From NCBI GenBank assembly GCA_964017045.1, contig OZ024795.1:55467350-55531349 (forward strand): DNA of 64,000 nt. Reading direction: 5' to 3'. The position numbers were made by a program, and so were the translations under genes. Position 1 is the first letter of the stretch; every line of letters begins with the position of its first letter. The DNA comes from Omphiscola glabra. Lineage: Eukaryota; Mollusca; Gastropoda; Lymnaeidae. Below the pieces are notes generated by a model. It was not told the DNA's origin. It saw only the letters and a program-made list of their open reading frames with translations, and did not search any database. Of this stretch, positions 11,984 through 33,869 are shown in pieces.

Positions 11984-14900
11984 AACTGACTAGACTTCCT
12001 AAAATGTGCACCACCTTGAACAAAAGGTTGCAGAGAGAAATAGACGGTTCTTCATTATTGCAATTATCAACAAATGATGCAAAAGTCAAAACAAAATTGT
12101 TAATTTGTCCACCTTAAACATTTGAACAATGTGTCATGGAGTAGGTTTACTCATTTATACATATTTTTTTACTTGGCTTAAAAACTCAGCATCAGACACA
12201 GCCTGTGTCACAAAGACACTTTATTGAAGGATGGGCCGTGTGTTGACCTATTTCTCCAGAACACTCTAGCTCTTTGCAATTGTAACATTTGTCATAGGAA
12301 CAAACACTTATATGCATAAAACTCTTACTGATCAGGGACACATAACATCTTTTTTGTTAAAATGTTACCTTAAGGGAGGTCTGGTGTAATTGACTTACCT
12401 AATGATGTGCAAAGATATTTTATGTACAGTGCATGCAATATTAACTTAAAATGGACATTGAAGAAATAATAATGCACGTTTTCTCTCCAGAATGATGTCA
12501 AGTGTTTACATGTCTTTCATTAGCCCATCCTATCATTGTTGGCGTATGCTACTCTTTATTTATCTTGTCTTCAGAAGAAGAAACAAACCACAACTCATTC
12601 AATTCACTTTTATTATGTTGTTGTAGCTCAGCAGTCCATGAATATCACTTCAAATTGGTAAGTTCATTGTGTTATTTACATTTATTATTTTTATTGTTAG
12701 ACCAAAGGTGAGATTAGTCTTCGTTAACAAAACTTTTTAAAAAACTTTGATGAATGTGCACTGCAGGCACTCTTGCAGGCACTCCTGCAGACCCAGCATC
12801 CTTGATTAATATCTCCATTTTGTGTTCTAATAAACTTAATCAATAAATCTACTCCATCATTTTAAACAGCATGTATTGGAATTTACAAATTTATAACTAC
12901 TGAGATCCAAGCTTCGGCTTTACCATGAATTTTTGTGTTGCCAAGTTGAACAATTTTTAACCTTAAATTTGTACCTGGCAAAAGAAAAACAACCCAAAGG
13001 TATAATCTTTCATTTGTATAGCACAAGGTGATCCACATAGACTTCTTTAAATGCATATACATCTTGATAGAACGTCGGTGTTATGCGTTAGTCATGTTAT
13101 TTGAAATAATATGAAACTTGACCATGATTAGTTTCCTGCCATTAAAAAGTTATGCACAGTTTTGGTGAGGAGAGTCCCAGAAGATATTTACTAGTTTAAA
13201 TTAGAGTAGAAAAGCTCTTCTTGTCTAAATTTTTTATGTGTCCTAAGCAAATATCATATCTTAAGAAGTAGTTAACTGAAGAAACAATGTTTAACAAGCA
13301 CTTGTTTAGATTTAGATACTAAGTTAACAGAAGAAACAATGTTTAACAAGCACTTGTTAAGATCCATTTCCTCAATTATGACGATCAATTGATTTATTTC
13401 CTGTATGTGAATGTCTCTGTACAAGCTCTTTTCATTTGTGTACAAGCACTATCCAAGTCAACATTCCAAACCACTGATACTGTGGACATAATGACATTTA
13501 TAAACTCTTTCTTTAAACTGCACACAGAAAGAGACGAATTTTTGTGTGTGTGAATAATTTTATTTTTTATTAAAAGGGAATTATTTGCTTAAGGGTTGTC
13601 TAGAGAAGCTAATGGAAAAATATATTCTTAACTATTAAACCAAGTTCTTTTGAGTATGTAGTTTACATTAAAAAGGGGGTGGGGGGTGTTATTAGGTAGT
13701 CTGATGCTTTGAATAAGCACCTCAGGAAAGGGTCTACCAAGTTGTTTAGTAATAATAAAATAAGTGTTATTTAGAAGAACCAATGAATAATTGATGACAT
13801 CATTATGCAATATGGGGCATTTGTTACTAACACATGGCTGACATTCTTTAAAACTTAATATTTAAAGGTTTAAAACTTAGGTTTAAGATTTAAAGGTTTA
13901 AAATGGGGGTTTTCAAGCACTTTCGACTTAGGAAACACTTACATAGTTCTTGAAGATCAGTGTCATTTGAAAATAGTACTTAATTTAGATAATACGCTGG
14001 ACACTATTAACCTTGAGGTAAATAACCCTGGCTAAATACCTTTTTTCTCTCTTTTATATCAAACTCTTTTGACACAGCTGTGAAAACATTGGTATATTGA
14101 CAAACTGTTTGAAAACTTCCAGTTTAAACTAATAAACTCTACTTTTCCTATGTTATTTTTAAAACACAAAAGTTTCATATAAAACTGTTGTTCAAATGAC
14201 TATAATGTTTCCATAATGTTTTAGGGGAAACAGTGTTTTTAACAAACGTGCACCTTACTCTTTACTAGGGATTGGCAAACGTTTTTTTTTTTATAAGTTA
14301 AGTTCATAAAGATGATAGTTAATACATGTTGTGTATTCATTGTGATTCACAAGTTCAATAATTTCAAATAGTTTAATATGTGCAATAATCAATAGATTTT
14401 AGATACAGCACCAATGATCAAATGTTTTTGTGTAAGTCAGTACATAAAGGTCATTTTTTTCAAAAACCAATCATTCCATTGTATATGTTCAGTTTGTTTT
14501 CCCTTTGATTTGAAATTGAATGATTAATGCAAATGCAAACTTAAATCAATAACTATTTGCAAAAATATATGCCACTGCTCATTGTATCAAAATTGGGGTC
14601 AACTGCCTGTCTTGTGTTAGCCGATGGTTCCCACGGTGTGTGGTGCTCTCCTTCTAGAGATCCACAGCTTCCATAACAGGGGTAACGCAAAATATTGCAC
14701 AATTATTTTCATCGTCAATAAAGACATCTGGCGGGCCTAGTGTAAACCAATAACTGTCCTGTTATTAATTTTTTGCAGGAAGCTTTTCAAATTGTTACCA
14801 TATTGCACTTTGAGAACTTAAATATGTTAAATTTATTTTTATCTGACCATTATTTCACATGCAGTGTATTAGTCAGAATTTTGACATAGGTGCCTGTGAA

Positions 14901-15322
14901 AAACCTGTATTCAGCATGGGCTTAGAGAATAGTACAATGCTAAGAACCACTGGCAATAATGGCATGAGCAATTCTTTGAAATGAAAAATCCAGCAGCATA
15001 TGATTCCAACTCAACTACTTTTCAAAGAAATGCAAACATATGAGTAAGGCATTAGCAGAAAATTCTTCCAGTGGTTACATTCTGAGCATGGTTGAAGAGC
15101 TCCATGAAGTGTCTTTAAGTGCCCGGTAGCAGTACATTCTGAGCATGGTTGAAGAGCTCCATGAAGTGTGTCTTTAAGTGCCCGGTAGCTGTACATTCTG
15201 AGCATGGTTGAAGAGCTCCATGAAGTGTGTCTTTAAGTAGCAGTACATGATTCATCTTATTTTACAGGGCTCTCATATTTTGTACCCATGCTTGATGATT
15301 CACATTACAAAATAATACTTAC
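11984..15322. other. Possible KAT6 3' UTR and intergenic sequence
   Basis: No coding sequence recognised. It follows the KAT6 stop and may hold a long 3' UTR. AATAAA-type hexamers occur (for example near 12840), but the cleavage site cannot be chosen. It includes a two-copy repeat near 13265-13360 and the three-copy repeat at 15078-15235. Confidence 0.4.
15078..15235. repeat. About 58-bp repeat, 3 copies
   Basis: Unit GTACATTCTGAGCATGGTTG, AAGAGCTCCATGAAGTGTGT, CTTTAAGTGCCCGGTAGC; the third copy is shortened. Confidence 0.9.
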
Positions 15323-15870
15323 TTAACCCTTTACAGTTCGATGCGCCCAAAATGCGCCGATTTTTTCCTTAAGCTTACAGTCCGTTGCGGCCAAACCCGC
15401 CCGCTTCGCCCCGCTGCGAGGTTGTTTACTTTCGTTCTTAGCACAGCGGAAATCCATTGCGCATTACTATTTATAGTTCTACCGGAAGAAAGCCTCGTTG
15501 TCGGCATTTATTTTGATACTAGTTTGACCGCTGTGTCTTTAGGGGCTGATTTTCTACGATTTTTTTAAAAGTTGCGATTTTTTCGCTGTAAAAAATGGCT
15601 ATCGAAGCCTTGGATACAATTTTGAAAGAACTTAGGACTAATGAAGCTTCACTATTTCATAAATCTAGTGTCCCTGAAACTGTTTTTTTTGGTGCAACTT
15701 TTGCTTTAATCATTTCTTTGTATTTAGGTATTTTTTTATTTTTTCTTGCTTATAGTTTATTTTCTGTAAATTAATTAGATAAAGAACCTTCATTTAGAAT
15801 GGAGTTATGACCCTTTGCTTGGTCGCTAGGATTAGAAAAGGCTGAATAGGCTTGGACTGTAAAGGGTTAA
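15323..15870. mobile_element. piggyBac-like non-autonomous element (TTAA-flanked)
   Basis: TTAA at both ends (15323-15326 and 15867-15870) brackets inverted termini CCCTTTACAGT and ACTGTAAAGGG. This is the piggyBac signature: TTAA target duplication and CCC..GGG ends. The interior (540 bp) is more GC-rich than its surroundings at the left. It holds a short plus-strand frame starting near 15595 (MAIEALDTILKELRTNEASL...) of about 58 codons with a hydrophobic tail. It is too short for a transposase and I do not recognise it. Confidence 0.75.
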
Positions 15871-16320
15871 AAATGGTACTTATGTAACATGAAAGTAGTT
15901 GCTTTTGAATCTTACCAGTGAATACTTTGACCCAACTGAATAAGTTTCTTTGTTATCCAATTTTAGTAAAGAAGTATGTAAATTATTATTTATTTTAGAA
16001 ACAACAGGTGTTAATTTTTAGCTATGTAGCAGTTTTAGCAACTGATAATTGATTACAATTCACTAGTATCAATCACTTATTACAGTTCACTTGTATCAAT
16101 CAAAAAGTATTCGTTTTCACCGATTGAACATAACCCAAATCTATTTCTGTACCGGTTTGTTACCATAAAGTTGTGACAGCAAACACTGACAGCCAGTGCC
16201 TTTACAACTCAAGTAATATCTACTGTTTTCAATCAACTATTTTGGTAAAATTGCATAATTTCTTGGTCCTCACTCTCGATAAGCCATTGTAATTCACTTT
16301 TTTAAAAAGTCTGTTCTTGT

Positions 16321-16765
16321 GAAACCGTCAGCTTGTTGATTCTTTAGAAACTGTCGGCTTGTTGATTCTTTAGAAACTGTCGGCTTGTTGATTCTTTAGA
16401 AACTGTCGGCTTGTTGATTCTTTAGAAACTGTCGGCTTGTTGATTCTTTAGAAACTGTCGGCTTGTTGATTCTTTAGAAACTGTCGGCTTGTTGATTCTT
16501 TAGAAACTGTCGGCTTGTTGATTCTTTAGAAACTGTCGGCTTGTTGATTCTTTAGAAACTGTCGGCTTGTTGATTCTTTAGAAACTGTCGGCTTGTTGAT
16601 TCTTTAGAAACTGTCGGCTTGTTGATTCTTTAGAAACTGTCGGCTTGTTGATTCTTTAGAAACTGTCGGCTTGTTGATTCTTTAGAAACTGTCAGCTTGT
16701 TGATTCTTTAGAAACTGTCAGCCTGTTGATTCTTTAGAAACTGTCGGCCTGTTGATTTTTTAGGC
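16321..16765. repeat. 26-bp minisatellite, about 17 copies, nearly identical
   Basis: Unit GAAACTGTCGGCTTGTTGAT plus TCTTTA. Variants appear only at the edges, as expected of recent expansion. Confidence 0.95.
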
Positions 16766-18922
16766 TTATCAAAAAGTTTTTTTGAGAAAGTCTTTAGCAA
16801 CATAGCTACATCACTTACAATACTAAATTATTATAAGTATAAGTTATAAGCTGAAAACGTTTTTTTTAAAATTTCATGTCAGTCTGTTAGCCATTTTTGA
16901 TTGTCAATTCAATAAGCCAACTGATGGCATTGACAATATCTTAAAACAAAGAGTCTTCCTTTGAAAGATACATCCACTGTGTCAATAAAAGTATTTCTGA
17001 CATCTCTAACTTGGGTATAGCATCAGTTTTATAATACTCGACGTGGTTTTTCATCAAATTTGATTTGTGGAGGAGTCACGTTTTTTTTATTTTGTCTCTT
17101 CCAATTCTAGTTAAAATGAATGTATTTAATATTATGTTTACAAACATGGATTGATCCATCATAGATTGTGTTTACTTGCTGACCCAGAAATTATATTTGT
17201 GCCCTTGAATCATCTACAAAACTTAATTTAAACGTATTTGAATGATCCAAGCATATTAGAAATTAGACAATTTCTATAAAAGATGTCTGATGTCATCACC
17301 AACTGGTTTTGGAAAGTTGGTATAGAAGTTTTGGGCAACCACAGGCATGATATCATTTTTACCCTTCAAAATTTTTCAAAAACAAATATCTTAACTTTGC
17401 CAAGCACAGTTTCCTTTATAATTTTACTATATGCGTTTAAAAACTCTATATTTAGATGACACCATGGCCTTGACTGGCTGAGGGGTTTAAGAACAAAAAC
17501 GCTTAAGAACCCCTGGAGTAGAGCAATACAAATTAACAATGCAATAAACCGGGGACTGACAATTATATTACATTATTAAAATTAAACTGAACATTCTATG
17601 AAAACTATGAGGTTGGGTGTGGCTTATCATTTTATTTATTGGGGGGGGGGGGGGGTTCATAGAGAAAAAGTGTTTTGTTTGGATTAAGTCTTATTGCTAA
17701 ATTTCTGCTTTTCAAATTTTTGTAAAAAGTAATTTCTTTTTGCTTGTTTGGGGGGGGGGGGGGGGGGGGGGTTTGCTAGAAATGTTATATATTACTATTA
17801 CAATGGAAATTTTGTAAATAGTTATGGCGTAGGTCATATTTTTGTGTTCTATATGTGCACGGCCCCTATGACCTCATTCAATGCCTTAGCAATATAAAGA
17901 ATGGTTAGATTTCATTCTCTCATTTTATCTGTCATAATGAGTAATTAAAAAAAAAAAAAATAACACGATCCCAGAAATTTATTTTTTTGGAAATCTTAAA
18001 AGGTGTTGTACGAGCACACTTGAAAGCTTTTCCAGCCCTAGCTTAAATGAAGCACCGCATCTAAGTTGAACATTTACTAAACTTCTTTATTTCAAATACA
18101 TTTTACAGTGTTCTTAACATGATGAGGCGTTCCTTTTCTAAAACTCTTAATGTGTGTGTACTTACTCTATCATCTGAGTTATTAGTTCTAACAGTACTTG
18201 ATCAGCTGAACTGACAGTTCTAGGTCAATGTTTTTTCTGACATTGTGACACTCGTGAATGAAACTTATTCCTGAAATATGGACATTATATTTTGTTGATC
18301 TGGTAGTGTGTTGTAAAAGTAACAATCACTTGTGTTTGTTCAATAAAACTATAGCTATAATTCATTTTTATACACTATGTATCTATTCCTGCAGACCTCT
18401 AACCAATATTTCATAAATGTTCATCATTTTGGGGTCTGTATTTCTGAGCCCTGACTTCATTGTATTTGTGATTAATATTCTTACCTGCGCTGGCATTAGT
18501 AAATTTAATGTTTTAAAAGTTGTTTAATATCTAATCCAAGAAGCATTTCAGAATGTTGGTGCAGTTTTATGGGTACAGGAGACAGTACATTAGCTGGTAC
18601 AGGAGCCGTTATATAGTTACAGGAGACAGTATATTAGCCAGAAATGTCATAGAGGTACAGTAACCATTATGTGGGTACAGGGAACAACTCAGTATTTTAG
18701 CTGGTAAAGTCAGAGGTACATTAGCCATTATAAAAATCATACACACTGTAACTGATGGGGTGTGCTTTAAAAGCAGTTGCTTCCAATGTTGTAGCATGTG
18801 AAACTTTGATTGAATGCATTTAGAACCATACAGAGTTATTGCTAAAGAAGTCAGATGAAGCTGCACACTTGTTATCAGTTAGTGCTTAAAATGGAACTCG
18901 TGGCAAGCAGAACTGACATTAT

Positions 18923-19097
18923 CAGGGTTGCCAACCCGAAAGCAATAGCATTTACGGAACAATATTCTTAGTCTCCACATTTTTTATGGTCAAACTTTTT
19001 TTTTCATGTAGACAATTTTATAACATTTTTTAATCTAAGGTGCTAAAAAAATATTTCAAACGACTAAATGTCTATATGACTATGGTTGGCAACCCTG
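18923..19097. mobile_element. MITE with 14-bp terminal inverted repeats
   Basis: Left end CAGGGTTGCCAACC and right end GGTTGGCAACCCTG are exact inverse complements around an AT-rich core of about 150 bp. The ends look hAT-like (CAGGG..). I see no clean target duplication. Confidence 0.7.
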
Positions 19098-19725
19098 TCT
19101 AATGTATATGATACTGACATGAATAGGTCTAATATTGTAAATAGTAAGAGTAGCAGAGTTACAAATCATTGTATATAGCATGGGAGTTATTATAAGCTTG
19201 CTCTCTGGTTTTTAAATTGTGGTAAACTACATTGATAACTTCTGCAGTTATCCTCTTTGCAAGTATGCGATTTATATGGTTTATATTTAATGCGTGAGCG
19301 ATAAATGTGTTGTTTTTGTTTTAAGGAATTATTCAAAGTTAATATTTAAAAAACTGTGATTGTCATGGTTACAAAAAATTGTGTTTATATTAAGTTGATA
19401 TGGTTCATGTAAAATTTGAAAAACTATGTCTGAAAAAAAAATGGACTAGTGTTGAGATCTTGTAACATAAGTGTATATAATGTAACCTTGTAAATGAATA
19501 TTTCCACTCAATGATTGTCCAATTGATAACTGTTCCCCCTTTCCCCCAACACATCACACAGAAAAGCACTCTCTATTTAATTGTGCTATTCATCCAATAA
19601 TAATAATATTGTCAAGTGTCACAACTTTTGCTAGCTGGAATTCAATTATTATTCCCAATAAATTATTTCCACTTTCCCTCTGAATTTGTTATAATGAGTG
19701 GACACATTGCACATGTGATGGGATG

Positions 19726-20000
19726 AATTGAAACATTCACCTCACCTTCAAATGCATGAATGAACAAATTTATAACCTACAGGTAATATTAATATGAATG
19801 GAAATATTCACCTCACCTTCAAATGTATGAATGGACAAAGTTATACCATACAGGTAATTTGATGAATGGAAATATTCACCTCACCTTAAAATGCATGAAT
19901 GGACAAATATATACCCTACAAGTAGGTAATATGAATGGAAATATTCACCTCACCTTCAAATGTATGAATGGACAAAGTTATACAGTACCGTACAGGTGAA
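19726..20000. repeat. About 60-bp repeat, 4-5 copies
   Basis: Unit ATGAATGGAAATATTCACCT, CACCTTCAAATGTATGAATG, GACAAAGTTATACC plus a variable spacer. Confidence 0.85.
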
Positions 20001-20129
20001 TGGAAATTGTTCTTATATGGGAATAGTAATAGTCACTACGGTAAAATGTACCACAATTTACCTCATAGGGGTAAATTGACCATAATTTATTGAAATGAAA
20101 GGAAGCTCCAGCTTAATTAGCACTTAGGT

Positions 20130-20135
20130 TTTATT
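20130..20135 (-). terminator. Candidate poly(A) signal of ADK-A
   Basis: AATAAA on the minus strand, 170 bases after the ADK-A stop codon. Position and sequence suit a cleavage signal; no transcript evidence. Confidence 0.5.
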
Positions 20136-20304
20136 TCAAGTTATATACAACCAAGGTAATAAAAAAAAATATAAGGATACATCTGGTGGAAATTTAGTTC
20201 ACTAAAATCAATAAATAATAAAAATGTCTAACAAAAGCTGTACCGGTATGCAATTATTTTTATCACATCTCCAAGTAGGTACAATGATTTTGTGCAGTCC
20301 AACA

Positions 20305-29072
<8,768 letters not shown>

Positions 29073-29600
29073 AGTCAATAAAGCTGTACGTAATGCCCCC
29101 CCCCCCCCTACCTTTTTCCTGCTGTGACCTTGTTTGATGGAAAATGCTGAAAAGTAATGTTTCCAATTGATCGCTTGACTGGCTTTCTGTAGTTGTGTTA
29201 ACAGAACTAAAAGAGGGTTGGCGGGACAAAATAGATGGACAATGAATAATAATAATGTAAAGGTAATAGGACTACTGATACTTGCATACTGGCACTACCT
29301 GCTGTTACAGAGCTCGACTCATACTAGAATATTTTTAGAAAGGCGATTACTAGAACTACTTGCCGCTAATGATGTCATTATCCTGCGTGATGGATAACAC
29401 ACATTTCATGTCTGCTGTGACACCATTTCTAAGGCGTGTAGATGTGTTGTTTAGATGTCACGTGACCAACGCCCCGTGTCCACCTCGGGATCGGTTACGT
29501 TACCATTTAAAATACTAATTGACCCTTTCAGAAACAGCTGTCACGTGACTTTCGGAGGCCCCTCCCACTTTTTTGTGGCCCTCCCCCCTTCCGCATTCAA
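29073..29600 (-). promoter_or_regulatory. Candidate ADK-A promoter region with two GTCACGTGAC palindromes
   Basis: The 500 bases before the ADK-A start codon are less AT-rich than the surroundings. They hold two identical 10-bp palindromes GTCACGTGAC at 29457-29466 and 29540-29549. This is the E-box form bound by USF and by TFEB/MITF (CLEAR-type) bHLH-zip factors. No TATA box is obvious. A run of ten or more C lies near 29097. Confidence 0.45.
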
Positions 29601-31110
29601 GTTTGATAGTTAAATTCCCCGTCCATCCACATAACAAATTTGGACCCCTTAAAAACGTAAATCTCCGAGGACCCATGCAGTTGTAGACGTGCCGGGTTGC
29701 AGAAACATTTGGTTTTATTCTTGTGAATTAAAACATAAATAGGCATATGAATTTATGATCTTGTGTTTTTAAATTAAAAATACTATCACTTTACCCCCCC
29801 CCCCCAACCTTTTTCCCGCCAACTTGGCAATTTCAAAAGCTCAATACCGCTATGTTTTAACTTACGTTTCACCTTGGGGGGAAAATGTCTGGTGTCAAAA
29901 TTATCAAGTTAATAGCCCCCCCCCCCCCCCAAACCCGAGCAAAAAAAGGCAGCTAATTAAAGACATAACTTATAGACAGTCCACGTTAAATTGGATACGA
30001 ACTCTTGCTGTGGACAGTGGATTGCAATATTGCATTGGATGTTTCTATGTTTTGTATTTAAATGCACCGGTACAATAATGATGATGGAAATTCATATAAT
30101 ATCTTTTATATAAAATGTTCGGAATTATTGTTTTTGTATTTAAATACTTTATTAAATTTAGATTGTCATTGTCACTGTCTATTTTTTACTGAAGATTTTA
30201 TTGAATTAGCATTGTTAGTTTAAAAGATATGCCTAAAAATGCACATCAATGTCAAAAGATTACATGACATTTTTGAATTTTGTATAGCATGATTTTAATA
30301 GCTTTTGCAATATTTTAATATTCTGTTACAGTTGAATTGTCACAAACTATTATTAATGAAAATTTTATTGCAGTAGCTTTATTAGTTTAAAAGTTATGTA
30401 TTTAAATGTAAAAAATGTCTCGGCCGCGGGCGCTTTTCATCAAATATTTTTATAAATTTACATACATTTTTCTGGTATGTATTTCAGTTATTTTAAATGT
30501 GCCTTACTTTTAGATGGACATAATCTGTTTGTATTGAAAATTTTATAGCAGTAGCTTTATTGGTTTAGTAATTATGTCATTTTTTGTAAAATTAAATTTT
30601 TCGACAATCCACCCCCTGTGCTCATAAAATCATATTTTAACAAATATAATAAATTCATTCACAATTCATGTGTTTTGTTTTGTTACACATTGTATTGTAA
30701 ATGTCTCCTCCAAATCTGAGAGCTCTAACTTTAATAGCTAAAAAGATACAAGCAAAATAGTACAAAAAGTGTAATAATGCGATCACAGCTTTAAAAATTA
30801 AATACAAAGCCGAATAGTGGTGAAAAATAAATCACTAAAAAATTCATAACTTTTCTCCTATAATTCATAGAAAGATTATCTTGGTGTCATTGGAAAGCTT
30901 AGAGCTAGCTCTTTCCAAGGACATGCTCTTTGTGTATGTCTGATGTATTTGAAAATTTGAGTTGGAGTGCCTAAACACTGCTTTCAAACACTTGTACCAC
31001 AAGACTGCTGTCAAACACTTGTACCACATCAGTAAGATGCAACAAAACAACTTTTGCAGTCAATTCAATTATTTATTGAGAGAAATTTAGAGAAAAAAAG
31101 TACAAACTAA

Positions 31111-31290
31111 TATATGGCTGGTAAATCAATTGACTGATATATGGCTGGTAAATCAATTGACTGATATATGGCTGGTAAATCAATTAACTGATATATGGCT
31201 GGTAAATCAATTGACTGATATATGGCTGGTAAATCAATTGACTGATATATGGCTGGTAAATCAATTGAGTGATATATGGCTGGTAAATCA
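31111..31290. repeat. 27-bp minisatellite, 7 copies
   Basis: Unit CTGATATATGGCTGGTAAAT plus CAATTGA; open in several frames because the period divides by three. Confidence 0.93.
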
Positions 31291-32164
31291 AAATAAAAGT
31301 CTTAAACATTCTAGAGAATTTCAAGCACACACTGGCTTCGAGGTTTAAATACAGAATGCCTAAATATCCAGATTTTTGTACAGTTATTTCTATACATACG
31401 AAATAGGGCCTACATAGGTTCACATTTCAAGGTTTATTGTACAAAAGTTGTAATGTACAAAACTTAGATACATGTACAAGTTGCATTCTTCCAATCACAT
31501 TTCGTTAATTATAAATTATGTAGATATTTTATGAACTACTTTAATTTTATGTATGTGTATTTAAGATATTTATTGGATATCCCTTCTCTCTGTACTTTAA
31601 CACCCCTGGTGTATTATTACATCATAATTGAAAGAATTAATGCTGAAGGGGTCACAATAATATAGTTATATTGTAATGCACTAGCTACATTATATACTCA
31701 ATGAATCTGTGATTTAGTTTGAATTTTTTTAGGGGAAAATCACAATCTATATAATTATGTTAAATGAATCTAAGATTTGCTTTGAATTATTAGGGGCCAT
31801 GTCATAATATTTATAATTATTTTTCTGAACATTAGAAAAAAACTGAGCTTGGCTTTCGTGGCAGTATTACTGATCAAGACTCAAAAAGACTTTTAAAATA
31901 AATTCAATCAAATTACCATCATAACACAGTATTAAATTAAGTGACCTTCGTAAAAAATCTTTCATAAAATTATCCCTATAACATAAGAATTCAATAAATT
32001 ACCATCATAACAAATTATTCAATCAAATTACCATCAATTATAAATGAAAACTGAGCCAATTAAACCCCCCCCCCCCCCCCAAACCTTCACACAGCAAATT
32101 AAACAACATTAAGTTTTTAAGAAACCATCTTGAAAAATCAAACCTCAACCAGATCATAACTAAA

Positions 32165-32375
32165 TATCACCCCTTTCAAAGCATAAAATATCAACCAATT
32201 CAAAGCAAAAAATATCAACCAATTCAAAGCAAAAAATATCAACCATTTCAAAACAAAAAATATCAACCATTTCAAAGCAAAAAATATCAACCAATTCAAA
32301 GCAAAAAATATCAACCATTTCAAAACAAAAAATATCAACCATTTCAAAACAAAAAATATCAACCAATTCAAAGCC
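32165..32375. repeat. 24-bp minisatellite, about 9 copies
   Basis: Unit CAAAGCAAAAAATATCAACC plus AATT, with AATT/ATTT and CAAAGC/CAAAAC variants. Confidence 0.92.
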
Positions 32376-32464
32376 ACGTAGCATCGAGTTCAGTGTATAT
32401 TTCAAACAGTTCAACATTATTTTTGGTTGTTTCAGCAAAGCAAGTTTCTCATTCATATAGTCAT

Positions 32465-32785
32465 ATTGTATGTACTGAGTGTATTGGAAGTATTAGGTGT
32501 TTTGTATGTACTGAGTGTATTGGAAGTATTAGGTGTTTTGTATGTACTGAGTGTATTGTATGTACTGAGTGTATTGGAAGTATTAGGTGTTTTGTATGTA
32601 CTGAGTGTATTGTATGTACTGAGTGTATTGTATGTACTGAGTGTATTTAAAGTGCTAGCTGTTTTGTATGTACTGAGTGTATTGTAAGTGCAAGGTGTTT
32701 TGTATGTACTACTTAGTACTAGGTGTATTGTAAGTGTAATTACCAGGTGTATTGTATGTACCAGGTGTATTGCACATAATATATT
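32465..32785. repeat. Composite minisatellite of GTATGTACTGAGTGTATT units
   Basis: An 18-bp core TGTATGTACTGAGTGTAT is interspersed with GGAAGTATTAGGTGTTT, giving an irregular array of 18- and 36-bp units. Confidence 0.88.
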
Positions 32786-32881
32786 TCAGTACAAAGGGGA
32801 GTAGTTATGTCAAAGAATAAGTGGCCAAGTTGATCAAAATCATTTTTGGAAAGTTTTGAAGCACAACTGGATCAAACCTTT

Positions 32882-33275
32882 GAGGACATTGGTTGTCACT
32901 GTTAATTGAACAAGGTCAAAACTTTGAGACATTGGTTGTCACTGTTAATTGAACAAGGTCAAAACTTTGAGACATTGGTTGCGTTGTCACTGTTAATTGA
33001 ACAAGGTCAAAGGACATTGGTTGCGTTGTCACTGTTAATTGAACAAGGTCAAAACTTTGAAGACATTGGTTGCGTTGTCAATGTTAATTGAACAAGGTCA
33101 AAACTTTGAAGACAGTGGTTGTCACTGTTAATTGAACAAGGTCAAAGGACATTGGTTGCGTTGTCACTGTTAATTGAGCAAGGTCAAAAACTTTGAAGAC
33201 ATTGGTTGCGTTGTCACTGTTAATTGAACAAGGTCAAAACTTTGAAGACAGTGGTTGTCACTGTTAATTGAACAA
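32882..33275. repeat. About 45-50-bp minisatellite, 8-9 copies
   Basis: Unit ACATTGGTTGCGTTGTCACT, GTTAATTGAACAAGGTCAAA, ACTTTGAAG, with deletions of GCGTTG or AACTTTG in some copies. Confidence 0.9.
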
Positions 33276-33357
33276 GATTTCAATATAATTTTTTCCTTTA
33301 AGTTACCTACGATATGCCCTAGATTTTAGTAGAAATTTTGGACCTTCATCATATATT

Positions 33358-33530
33358 CTACATAACATTACATACCTTGTAATTTGTACATAATAACATT
33401 ACATACCTTGTAATTTGTACATATTAACATTACATACCTTGTAATTTGTACATATTAACATTACATACCTTGTAATTTGTACATATTAACATTATAAACC
33501 TAATAATTTGTACATAATAACATTGTACAC
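33358..33530. repeat. 31-bp minisatellite, 5-6 copies
   Basis: Unit AACATTACATACCTTGTAAT plus TTGTACATATT, ending 40 bases beyond the ADK-B stop codon and so probably in its 3' UTR. Confidence 0.9.
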
Positions 33531-33570
33531 ATGATAAGATTTCTATTTAAAACATGCTCCCACCCCCACT

Positions 33571-33869
33571 TTAAACTGACGATGCTTCAAGATTGACATT
33601 TGCGTCCTCAGTGGCATTGGGGAACTCTTCATTATTATCCACATCTTGTATTTTCCACGGGGTGTGGAATATTTTAAATGGCATCTCACTCATTTGTCTC
33701 ATATTCTTTTTGGCCTCTGCTGTAAATTGTTCTTTCCATTTTCCATAGATCTCCAGCCTGTCGGCCGGCATGCCCATTCCAAATTGACCGGCAACCATAC
33801 TGGCGCACAGAAAGGCAGATTCTACACACATGTCTAAGGGACCGCTTTGGATCATCGCCGCCATGTAGC
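33571..33869 (-). CDS. ADK-B last exon with C-terminal extension
   Basis: It starts by completing the second Gly of FVGG, then YMAAMIQSGPLDMCVESAFL, matching the C-terminal helices of ADK. It continues about 70 residues past the usual end: a charged helix (YGKWKEQFTAEAKKNM) and an acidic tail rich in Asn/Glu. TAA at 33571. Confidence 0.87.

Larger units (their letters stand above)
15871..20120. other. Intergenic region between convergent KAT6 and ADK-A
   Basis: No gene seen. It contains the 26-bp minisatellite, two long G-runs (about 14 G at 17641 and 21 G near 17750), the MITE at 18923-19097 and the array at 19726-20000. Part could be KAT6 3' UTR; AATAAA occurs near 18341 and 19657. Confidence 0.45.
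29601..33570. other. Spacer between the two ADK homologues
   Basis: No gene recognised. Poly(C) runs lie at about 29797, 29917 and 32066. Five minisatellites are listed separately. The rest is AT-rich unique sequence. Confidence 0.5.

Noticed and set aside
17641..17772. Runs of 14 and 21 G
   Set aside because: Simple homopolymers whose length may be a sequencing or assembly artefact; no further structure.
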